NCBI GenBank assembly: GCA_028715605.1
Contig: JAQURM010000009.1
Coordinates: forward strand, 1 to 64,000
Reading direction: 5' to 3'
DNA: 64,000 bases
Origin: Desulfovibrionales bacterium
GTDB taxonomy: Bacteria; Desulfobacterota; QYQD01
The notes under the pieces were generated by a model. It did no database searches, was not told where the DNA came from, and saw only the letters and a list, made by a program, of their open reading frames with translations. Shown piece by piece: positions 44,945-51,533 of the stretch. The translations under genes and the position numbers were made by a program. The stretch's first letter is position 1. Each line of letters starts with the position of its first letter.

Positions 44945-45487
44945 TCATTCTCCACCGACATCGATCGGAATCTCCACCGGTGTCGCACCCCAATCCGGCA
45001 AATAGATTTCCTTCTCAACATAGCGATGAAAAGTCGAATACGGCCAGTCCTTCGGTGCATCCACAATCCGATGCCTTACCGGATTGTAATGGATGTAATC
45101 ACAATGAGCCGAAAAGTCCCGGTCGTCTCTAATCATGTGTTCCCAAAATCTTCGTTGCCACACCGTGGCCTCTCTGTGCTTTTCCCGGGAGGTAGTCCCC
45201 TTCGGCCGGTCAAACCACACCTTGGATCCTTTCGTAAATTCCGCCTTGATTAATCCCCACCGCAGTGAATAGTTCATATCCCCCTGGGGCAGCCGCCAAA
45301 TACAATGCATATGATCCGGCAGCAAAACCCACGCTTCGATAATAAAAGGATGCGAGCCACGGACCTTGAAAAGGATTTCACGTAACAGGTCTCTCGATTC
45401 CGGGAGACATAGAATCGGTTGCCGTCGATATGTAACAACCGTGAAGAAATACGCATGCCCCTCCCGTGCCCGTCGATAGTTTGGCAT
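44945..45487 (-). CDS. REP-associated tyrosine transposase (RAYT, Y1/IS200-like)
   Basis: A 180-residue HUH transposase: HAYFFTVVTYRRQPIL at the N-terminus, the HUH pair in WVLLPDHMHCIWRLP, and a catalytic Tyr probably in CDYIHYNPVRHRI. The end reads PDWGATPVEIPIDVGGE. It appears intact. REP palindromes lie on both sides (44907-44931 and 45528-45586). RAYTs act on REP hairpins and are usually domesticated single-copy genes. Its 3' end is duplicated in two short REP-flanked copies nearby. Confidence 0.9.
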   Translation of the reverse strand: MPNYRRAREGHAYFFTVVTYRRQPILCLPESRDLLREILFKVRGSHPFIIEAWVLLPDHMHCIWRLPQGDMNYSLRWGLIKAEFTKGSKVWFDRPKGTTSREKHREATVWQRRFWEHMIRDDRDFSAHCDYIHYNPVRHRIVDAPKDWPYSTFHRYVEKEIYLPDWGATPVEIPIDVGGE

Positions 45488-45527
45488 TTTTATGCAACCA
45501 GCATCAGCAATATACCCGCGTGATTTC

Positions 45528-45586
45528 GGTGGGCATTGCCCACCCTACCAGGCTACGTTACATGGTGAACACAGCCCACCCTACTT
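45528..45586. repeat. REP palindromes upstream of the RAYT gene
   Basis: Two REP units: GGTGGGCATTGCCCACCCTA and GGTGAACACAGCCCACCCTA, in direct order about 35 bases apart. With the downstream unit they bracket the RAYT gene. Confidence 0.8.
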
Positions 45587-45913
45587 GGGTGTTTTTTTAT
45601 TTCCATCTTTTCTTATAAAATCAATTAGTAATTTTGTGACATATACTGCATGGACAAAAATGGGTGCTGATAATGCGCCCGAACCTGGCTGTCGTGTTAA
45701 TAAAGTATAAATGATGATTAAGACAGCGACAAATTTAAGAATAATAATTTTAAAAAATCCATGCCTTCTATGAAAATCAAAGTATTCATTTTCTAATAAT
45801 GGCTTACGAGATTTAATTAGAAAAATTAAAAAGGTATCGATAGTTATAAAACATAAAAGAACGGATATAAGCACTACCCTTATCAACGTCGCAATTTTTG
45901 TAGAAAATATCAT
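45581..45913 (-). CDS. membrane protein, candidate immunity protein (type D)
   Basis: A 110-residue protein with about three membrane helices (LIRVVLISVLLCFITIDTFL, IIILKFVAVLIIIYTLL and a weaker third) and a lysine-rich end. Markedly A+T-rich compared with the window, which suggests acquisition. It lies 6 bases after the type D tip tail. Family not recognised. Confidence 0.5.
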   Translation of the reverse strand: MIFSTKIATLIRVVLISVLLCFITIDTFLIFLIKSRKPLLENEYFDFHRRHGFFKIIILKFVAVLIIIYTLLTRQPGSGALSAPIFVHAVYVTKLLIDFIRKDGNKKTPK

Positions 45914-45919
45914 ATAAAT

Positions 45920-45997
45920 CTATTTCCCATACCACCATTTTCGAAGATTCTCTATCCGTCTACCAATTCTTTCTGCCATCTCGCGAAATTCTTCAGT
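45920..45997 (-). pseudogene. orphan tip tail, type D
   Basis: A 25-codon frame from a REP palindrome to a stop: EEFREMAERIGRRIENLRKW and WYGK. Too short to function. Its value is positional: it directly precedes a membrane-protein gene, as do the longer tips. Confidence 0.35.
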
Positions 45998-46134
45998 CCC
46001 GTAGGGTGGGCACAGCCCACCGTCTTTGTCGTCCTTCATTCTCCACCGACATCGATCGGAATCTCCACCGGTGTCGCACCCCAATCCAGCGAGTAGTGGT
46101 TTTGGTGGGCAAGATAAAGCTGTGCCCACCCTAC
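45998..46134 (-). repeat. REP-RAYT 3' stub-REP composite, copy 2
   Basis: Same arrangement and length as 42974-43111: REP, 17-codon RAYT end with TGA at 46036-46038, REP. Copies 1 and 2 differ at few positions, including A/G in the TCCACCAGTG/TCCACCGGTG stretch. Confidence 0.8.
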
Positions 46135-46137
46135 TTG

Positions 46138-46175
46138 GCTGTCTTGCTTATTGTCCAATGTCAAGGGCTGACCCC
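46138..46175 (-). repeat. RAYT 5' leader, partial copy iv
   Basis: Only the upstream leader part (GGGGTCAGCCCTTGACATTG to AAGCAAGACAG on the minus strand) is kept, directly joined to a REP-3' stub composite. This is what an internally deleted RAYT would look like. Confidence 0.65.
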
Positions 46176-46191
46176 TTGCTCCCCACAAGGC

Positions 46192-46440
46192 TTAAAAATG
46201 TCCTCCGAAAAACAAATTTTCGTTCCCGTGAAATCCATAGTACCTAACTAAGCCCTTGTAGAAGCTGTAAAGTGCCGTAAAGAGGAAAACAGGGAACCCG
46301 AGAAGGACAATTACCATGATACTCCGGCTATCCATGCCCAGTAGAGCAAGGATAGTTACTCCAATTATGAGGCCTAAGGTCAACGAGAATACAATCAAAA
46401 AGATGTATTTTCTTATCGAGTACCGCACGTTGCTAGCCAT
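46192..46440 (-). CDS. small two-helix membrane protein, candidate immunity protein (type B)
   Basis: An 82-residue protein with two helices (IFLIVFSLTLGLIIGVTILA and IMVIVLLGFPVFLFTALYSF) and the end YYGFHGNENLFFGGHF. A paralogue at 49480-49725 shares the YSI(R/K)KY start, SRSI centre and the same ending. Both follow type B Rhs tips. The repeated pairing supports a cognate function. Confidence 0.6.
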   Translation of the reverse strand: MASNVRYSIRKYIFLIVFSLTLGLIIGVTILALLGMDSRSIMVIVLLGFPVFLFTALYSFYKGLVRYYGFHGNENLFFGGHF

Positions 46441-46475
46441 TTGTAAGCCTCTATTTCGCTACTTTTACAGATTTG

Positions 46476-47280
46476 CTAATGCTTTGGGAAAAAATCAAAC
46501 TTGGGTATAAGATCAAACCATTTAGGCAAATTAAATCGGTGCCTTAATTGGTCAGAAATTATGTCAGCACCTATTGCTATTTGGCTGAGTCCTCCGACGG
46601 CAGTGACTGCGCCAGCCGCACCTACTACGACTCCAGCAGGTCCAGTAACAGGCGTACTTACAAGCCCCGCTCCGGCTGTTATCGCGCCAGCCCCAGTGGT
46701 TACGGTACCGCTTGTAATCAAGCCTCCCGCAACGAGATATGGTGAAAAAGGCTTTTCGATATACTTTACATATGCTTCTGGAAGATTACTGTTAGAAGCA
46801 AGAAGTATATTTCTATTAACTGTAGGTGCCGTCGCCGTTTTGGCACACAACCCTAACGGATCGATCCTGTTCACCGGATTGGCGCCGACGTAATTGTACA
46901 GATTCACATCTCCACCCTCAAACCCAATCGGGTCTTCGGAGATGAACCGGCCTACGTTGGGGTCATAGTACCTGGCACGCATGTAATAGAAGCCGTTAGG
47001 TTCGGTCATGACGCCGTACTGCCCCACAAATTTGAAGGGCTGGGATATGGTCCCTTCCTGATTTGTGACCTTGCCAAACGGATCGTAGGCATATTTGTTC
47101 ACCATGTTCTGGCTCTGATCGGTCATGGCTACCGTGCTGCCTGTGGTATTGAAGTGGTAGCAATAGACCTGATCTGATGGTGTCACCATAGCCATAAGTC
47201 CAAGACCGTGGATGTAGTATCTGGTAATGTTGTTTGCGCCATCTGCCTCGGCCAAAAGGTTCCCGGCTATATCTAATTGA
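46476..47280 (-). pseudogene. Rhs core fragment with type B tip, unit 2
   Basis: From DIAGNLLAEADGANNITRYY through the core (DPNVGRFISEDPIGFEGG, NPVNRIDPLGLC) to a type B tip: TVNRNILLASNSNLPEAYV, a long Gly/Ala/Thr-rich hydrophobic stretch and the ending HRFNLPKWFDLIP. The frame stays open to 47738 but that part is antisense to a VapBC-like pair. The 5' boundary differs from units 1 and 3, and no start with a binding site is seen, so it may be silent. Confidence 0.65.
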
Positions 47281-47332
47281 CTAACCCCTTTGATTTTGGT
47301 AATCTTACAAAAAAATGACCAAGGTGAGAACG

Positions 47333-47575
47333 ATGCCTGTCCAAGCCGAAAAACAGAAAAAAATAATAAATATTTTGAAAAAGTTACCCCCTGAAAAACT
47401 TGACGAGATAATAGACTTTGCCGAATTTTTGAAAAATAAAAGAAAAGCGCCGCCAGGGTTAAGCAAGAAAACCCCGCCTCTGACAATTCCGACCTTTCAT
47501 CTCGGTCATATCGCGAAACAGGCATTTGACCGGAATAAACTTTACGGGGAATACCTTGACCACAAAATTGATTGA
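47333..47575 (+). CDS. DUF2281/VapB-like antitoxin
   Basis: About 80 residues from the ATG at 47333, chosen for AAGGTGAG upstream (an ATG at 47315 is also in frame). IINILKKLPPEKLDEIIDFA and EFLKNKRKA are the DUF2281-type helical N-terminus; the end is a short acidic-basic tail. It overlaps the following PIN toxin. Opposite in strand to the Rhs array. Confidence 0.8.
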   Translation: MPVQAEKQKKIINILKKLPPEKLDEIIDFAEFLKNKRKAPPGLSKKTPPLTIPTFHLGHIAKQAFDRNKLYGEYLDHKID

Positions 47576-47993
47576 TACAAACATCCTTGTATACGCCAAC
47601 AACGAGGATTCGAAATTCCATGCTGTCTGCAAATCCCTTGTTGAAAAAGCTGTAAACGGCAGGATAAAAACCGTTGTCTCTGTCCAAAACCTCATGGAAC
47701 TCTATGCCGTTATCACTGATCAAAGAAGGGTCGAACATCCTCTATCCCCGATAAAAGCAAGACAACTCATTGAATTTTATAAAAGTAGTCATATCCGGGT
47801 CATAGTCCCCCTGGCTCAAACTGTGGATACCGTAACCAAGCTCATCGAAAAACACGGTCCCAAGTCGCAGTCTGTCTTCGACTACCTTCTCGTAGCCACT
47901 ATGCTGGATAACGGTGTCCATGGAATTTATACTGCCAACAGCGAACACTTTAAGCATTTCGATTCCATCAAAGTCATCAACCCGATCTCCTAA
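47526..47993 (+). CDS. PIN-domain toxin (VapC-like ribonuclease)
   Basis: Up to 155 residues; a TTG at 47556 (LTTKLIDTNILVYAN) is an alternative start close to the family norm. Acidic PIN residues: Asp in LIDTNILVYAN, Glu in QNLMELYAVI, and Asp in SVFDYLLVATM. VapC toxins cleave specific RNAs. It overlaps its antitoxin gene, as in most vapBC operons. The pair sits between Rhs units 2 and 3. Confidence 0.88.
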   Translation: MTGINFTGNTLTTKLIDTNILVYANNEDSKFHAVCKSLVEKAVNGRIKTVVSVQNLMELYAVITDQRRVEHPLSPIKARQLIEFYKSSHIRVIVPLAQTVDTVTKLIEKHGPKSQSVFDYLLVATMLDNGVHGIYTANSEHFKHFDSIKVINPIS

Positions 47994-48110
47994 ATAAAAA
48001 AGCTGAAGGCCAGAACCATAGACATGATCCATCCCTTAAGGCTGCGTGTGCTCTTCATCTTACCTCCGGTGCATGGTAAAAGTTGGTTCGTATGCTCTCA
48101 TGTGCAACGC

Positions 48111-48146
48111 TTTTGGTGGGCACGATAATGCTGTGCCCACCCTACG
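48111..48146. repeat. solitary REP unit
   Basis: TTTTGGTGGGCACGATAATG and then CTGTGCCCACCCTACG, nearly the same as the second REP of each composite. It lies directly after the type A membrane-protein gene, mirroring 43076-43111. Confidence 0.75.
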
Positions 48147-48149
48147 TTA

Positions 48150-48524
48150 TTACATCTCCTCATGAGGCTTTTCTTGGCCCAAGTCTTTCAGCTTCGGATG
48201 TCTGTCGTAAAAGCCGCTCAGCGGCTCTAGCTGCGCATTGCATTTCAGACAACGGCAATCTGGAACCTTATCTGAAGTGTATACTTCTTTGCATTCAGGA
48301 CATATTAAATATTCTTGTTCGTAAATACGCGCTGTCTTTTTTCGGATACCCAGCCATATGTTTAGGCCTGCAATGATGAAAGAAACAATCGCTACAGGAA
48401 TAGTAGTTTCACCGAGTTTGATGAATTCACCGAAATAAAGAAACCCTTTCTCCATCATGATTAGAACACCGAACACTGTAAAAACAACTCCACCTGCGAT
48501 AAACATTATTCTTGTCATCATCAA
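48150..48524 (-). CDS. membrane protein with zinc ribbon, candidate immunity protein (type A, second copy)
   Basis: A 124-residue paralogue of the protein at 43131-43490: helices IMFIAGGVVFTVFGVLIMM and IPVAIVSFIIAGLNIWLGI, then YLICPECKEVYTSDKVPDCR and CLKCNAQLEPLSGFYDRHP. It starts 10 bases after Rhs unit 3. Confidence 0.6.
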   Translation of the reverse strand: MMMTRIMFIAGGVVFTVFGVLIMMEKGFLYFGEFIKLGETTIPVAIVSFIIAGLNIWLGIRKKTARIYEQEYLICPECKEVYTSDKVPDCRCLKCNAQLEPLSGFYDRHPKLKDLGQEKPHEEM

Positions 48525-48534
48525 AGACTAGCCT

Positions 48535-49302
48535 CTAATAATCTAATATACGTTTTTCACTGTGATTACCCAACATATGTATTGCCCATTTTAATAGCTC
48601 TATTACTACTTGGGTGGTTTGCCCTCCACGAGTGCTCGGCGGTCCTGGCGTCAAAACATCAGAAATCGTCCTTAAAATTCTCTGACCCTCTGGCGTTCCG
48701 GCCGCAGCCATGGCTCCAGAATACGCCGTTCTAGCGGCTGGAACAGCGGCCTGTATCGCCGGCGTAGCGACCGCAGCGCCTATACCAACAGCGGTGACTA
48801 TCCCAGCGGTCTTGGCAATCTGCGGCAGATTGTTCAGGCCACTCTGATTGACATAGTATTGTGTAAGAGAAGCACACCGGTCGGCAACACTGCACACTCC
48901 CAGCGGATCAATCAACATAATCGGATTATTTCCCACATACGCATACAGATTCACATCCCCGCCTTCAAACCCGATCGGGTCTTCGGAGATGAACCGGCCT
49001 ACGTTGGGGTCATAGTATCTGGCCCGCATATAATAGAAGCCGTTGGGTTCGGTCATGACTCCGTACTGACCCACGAACTTAAAGGGCTGGGATATGGCTT
49101 CCTGCTGGTTCAAGACTTTTCCAAACGGATCGTAGGCATATTTGTTCACTATGTTCTGGCTCTGATCGGTCATGGCTACGGTGCTGCCGATGGCATTGAA
49201 ATGGTAACAATAGACCTCATCTGATGGAGTCACCATAGCCATAAGTCCAAGACCGTGGATGTAGTATCTGGTAATGTTGTTTGCGCCATCTGCCTCGGCC
49301 AT
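48535..49302 (-). CDS. displaced Rhs core with type A tip, unit 3
   Basis: A 255-residue protein of the same size as unit 1 and nearly identical in core and first half of the tip (SVADRCASLTQYYVNQSGL), but different at the end (VVIELLKWAIHMLGNHSEKR versus an acidic end in unit 1). The ATG at 49302 has AGGAG 9 bases upstream from the RAYT stub. The divergence of only the last residues is what recombination or diversifying selection on a tip would give. Confidence 0.75.
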   Translation of the reverse strand: MAEADGANNITRYYIHGLGLMAMVTPSDEVYCYHFNAIGSTVAMTDQSQNIVNKYAYDPFGKVLNQQEAISQPFKFVGQYGVMTEPNGFYYMRARYYDPNVGRFISEDPIGFEGGDVNLYAYVGNNPIMLIDPLGVCSVADRCASLTQYYVNQSGLNNLPQIAKTAGIVTAVGIGAAVATPAIQAAVPAARTAYSGAMAAAGTPEGQRILRTISDVLTPGPPSTRGGQTTQVVIELLKWAIHMLGNHSEKRILDY

Positions 49303-49437
49303 TTTTCCCCGCTCCTCTCGTTGCCCCGAGCGGTAACATGATAAAACGCCCCCTCATATTCAATCCGTAACGGTCGAGCCATTATCCCTGCTAGTCCTGC
49401 CTGTCTTGCTTATTGTCCAATGTCAAGGGCTGACCCC
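49300..49437 (-). repeat. RAYT 5' stub repeat, copy iii
   Basis: Essentially identical to copy ii. Stub ATG at 49382. AGGAG at 49312-49316 (minus sense). The leader is followed by a short duplicated GGCTGACCCCTTTAGC tract at 49429-49470. Confidence 0.85.
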
Positions 49438-49479
49438 TTTAGCTTTTTAGGGCTGACCCCTTTAGCTTTTTTTAGCTTT

Positions 49480-49725
49480 TTAAAAGTGTCCTCCAAAGAA
49501 AAGGTTCTCGTTGCTCTGAAATCCATAATACTTAACCAGACCCTTGTAAAAACCGTAAATGGTGCAGAAGAGGAAGACAGGGAATGCCATAATAATAATT
49601 GCTAAAATAGAGCGACTATTCAAGCCTACCATACTAAAGATAGCTACACTGATTATAAGACCTACAGTGGACGAAAAAGTTAGCAACAACATGTACTTTT
49701 TTATTGAATACCGTGGACGGCTCAT
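49480..49725 (-). CDS. small two-helix membrane protein, candidate immunity protein (type B, second copy)
   Basis: An 81-residue paralogue of the 46192-46440 protein: YSIKKYMLLLTFSSTVGLII, ILAIIIMAFPVFLFCTIYGF and the ending YYGFQSNENLFFGGHF. It follows Rhs unit 4 by 19 bases. Confidence 0.6.
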   Translation of the reverse strand: MSRPRYSIKKYMLLLTFSSTVGLIISVAIFSMVGLNSRSILAIIIMAFPVFLFCTIYGFYKGLVKYYGFQSNENLFFGGHF

Positions 49726-49744
49726 TGCTTAATTCCTCCACTTG

Positions 49745-50740
49745 CTAGTGCTTTTGGAAAAAATCGAACTGGGGTATAAGATCGAACCACTTAGGCAGGT
49801 TAAAATTATGTCTTATTTGGTCAACATAAATGTCAAGCCCTACGGCAACTTGCCCAACTCCAGTTGCGGTAGTAACTAGTCCCGCAGTGCCCACTGCAAA
49901 TCCAGCAGGCCCGGTTACTGGTATACTTCCATATCCTATAACAGTCGTTGTACCCCCAGCCATTGTAGTCGCAATACCACTTGAAATTAATCCTCCTGCC
50001 ACAACATATGGTTGAACTGGTCCTTCCACCTCTACATATGCTTCCGGAAGATTAATGTTAGAAGCAAGAAGTGTATTTCTATTAACTGTAGGTACCGTCG
50101 CCGTTTTAGCACACAGCCCCAGCGGATCAATCAACATAATCGGATTATTTCCCACATACGCATACAGATTCACATCCCCGCCCTCAAACCCGATCGGGTC
50201 TTCGGAGATGAACCGGCCTACGTTGGGGTCATAGTACCTAGCCCGCATGTAGTAGAAGCCGTTCGGTTCGGTCATGACGCCGAACTAACCCACAAAGGTG
50301 AAGGGCTGGGATATGGTCTCTACCTGGTTCAAGACCTTGCCAAAAGGATCATAGGCATATTTGTTCACCACGGTCTGGCTGCTATCGGTCATGGCTACGG
50401 CGCTGCCTGTGGCATTGAAGTGGTAGCAATAGACCTGGTCTGATGGGGTCACCATAGCCAGAAGCCCCTGGCCGTGGATGTAGTACCTAGTGATGGTGTT
50501 TGCACCATCTGCCTCGGCTAAGAGGTTCCCGGCGGCATCGTAGATATAGCGGGTAGTGACCCCGTTTCTTACCGCCTCCAGCCGCCTGCCGCTTCCATTA
50601 TAATATAACTCAGTAGAAGTTCCAATACTAATCAGCCGGTGCTCGTAGTCAAAAGAGTATGTGGATCCGTAGCCGGAATAGAGTTGTCCCTCGTTATCGT
50701 AGCTGAAACTCGCCCCTCCGGCAGACATCACGTGGTGCAC
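49745..50740 (-). pseudogene. Rhs core with type B tip, unit 4, interrupted by an amber codon
   Basis: One 331-codon frame with a single TAG at 50285-50287, where the other units have CAG (Gln in FVGQYGVM). It carries the longest core of the four, starting with two YD-type repeats (FSYDNEGQLYSGYGSTYSFD, YIYDAAGNLLAEADG), then DPNVGRFISEDPIGFEGG, a type B tip (TVNRNTLLASNINLPEAYV) and ending NFNLPKWFDLIPQFDFF. No start codon with a clear ribosome binding site; the parental Rhs gene is truncated near 50780. It is the 5'-most unit of the array. Confidence 0.75.
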
Positions 50741-50800
50741 TTGCCACTTGAATTTACCCTTGACTGCCGGGCATTATCTTGCTACTAAGTAAACACAAAA

Positions 50801-50985
50801 TAGGCCCTGACGGTGATCCGCCTCCGGCGGATAGAATAGGGAATCCCGTGAGAACCGGGAACGGACCCGCCGCTGTAACCAGGGACGAAAGCCGCATTTA
50901 AAGCCACTGCCCGCCGCAGGCGGATGGGAAGGCGCGGTAAGTAGGACGATCTGGGAGTCAGAAGACCTGCCGACAGGGATCAGTT
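50801..50985 (+). ncRNA. cobalamin riboswitch upstream of the ThiC-family gene
   Basis: Contains AGGGAATCCCGTGAG, GGACCCGCCGCTGTAACC, AAAGCCACTGCC, TGGGAAGGCGCGG and the B12 box GAGTCAGAAGACCTGCC at 50955-50971. Two TCCGCC/GGCGGA-type palindromes (50817-50831 and 50910-50924) are embedded, one before the core and one in the variable arm. A terminator follows. Confidence 0.93.
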
Positions 50986-50998
50986 TTGCGGGAGATGG

Positions 50999-51041
50999 TA
51001 AATCCCCAGACTCTTATTTAGAGAGTTTGGGGATTTTTTTA
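50999..51041 (+). terminator. riboswitch-linked intrinsic terminator
   Basis: AAATCCCCAGACTCT pairs with AGAGTTTGGGGATTT (one mismatch side) and is followed by a run of Ts. Located about 25 bases after the aptamer. Confidence 0.88.
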
Positions 51042-51533
51042 TTCTAGGCAAGAGAAATAAGCCACAGAGGACACAGGGTGCACAGAGCAAGGTAAAGAAA
51101 TCAAAAGAAAAAGACAGAACAGTTAAGAAAAAAAGTAACGCTTTAGCCCTTTATAAAACTTCAAGCAGAATATGTCGGGAGTCCAAAAACACTAGGGCCG
51201 TAGTAAGCACATTGTCATTCCGGCGAAAGCCGGAATCCAGTTTTTTTATTTCGTGGCTTGGCCTCTGGATTCCGTGTCAAGCACGGAATGACAGAAAAGA
51301 GTTTTTGCAAAGAACTAAATTGTTACGAAAGAAATAGTTTTATGGGCGCTTCCGGGATCTGTGTACTTTCCAAGTCTGTAATTAAGCCATTTTCTGGAGA
51401 CAAACAAGGACATTGGAGAAAATGGGGAGGGAAGGAACCAAATTCTGCTTTAACTTGCTTATATCTCTGTGTTCTCTGTGCCCTCTGTGGCAAGATTCTT
51501 GACATTACGGTATCAAGTATAAGGAGGTATCAA
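51042..51533. repeat. nested inverted repeats between riboswitch and ThiC-family gene
   Basis: Outer pair: CCACAGAGGACACAGGGTGC near 51062 and, inverted, TGTGCCCTCTGTGG near 51477. Inner pair: GTCATTCCGGCGAAAGCCGG near 51213 and CCGTGTCAAGCACGGAATGA near 51271. The segment has open frames but none with support. It looks like interspersed-repeat insertions that lengthened the leader to about 490 bases. Confidence 0.6.

Noticed and set aside
44695-44993. A 99-residue gene covering the whole open frame before the type C membrane protein
   Set aside because: Its N-terminal 29 residues come from the RAYT 3' end and a REP read in another frame; only the tail after 44906 is distinct.
43000-46130. 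CRISPR array in the repeat-rich Rhs region
   Set aside because: The repeats are REP hairpins and transposase fragments at irregular distances, with no uniform spacers and no cas genes.
46476-47738. 420-residue Rhs protein reading through to 47738
   Set aside because: The first 150 residues are antisense to a well-supported VapBC-like pair and have no Rhs homology; only the part up to about 47280 is Rhs.
50285-50287. Amber codon in Rhs unit 4 as a pyrrolysine or read-through site
   Set aside because: Sister units have Gln CAG at the same place and there is no Pyl-type context or other in-frame TAG use; a point mutation is simpler.
51258-51533. N-terminal extension of the ThiC-family protein
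   Set aside because: The extra 92 codons are interspersed-repeat DNA (GTCATTCC and CTCTGTG types), whereas 51534 has a strong AAGGAGG and the family N-terminus.
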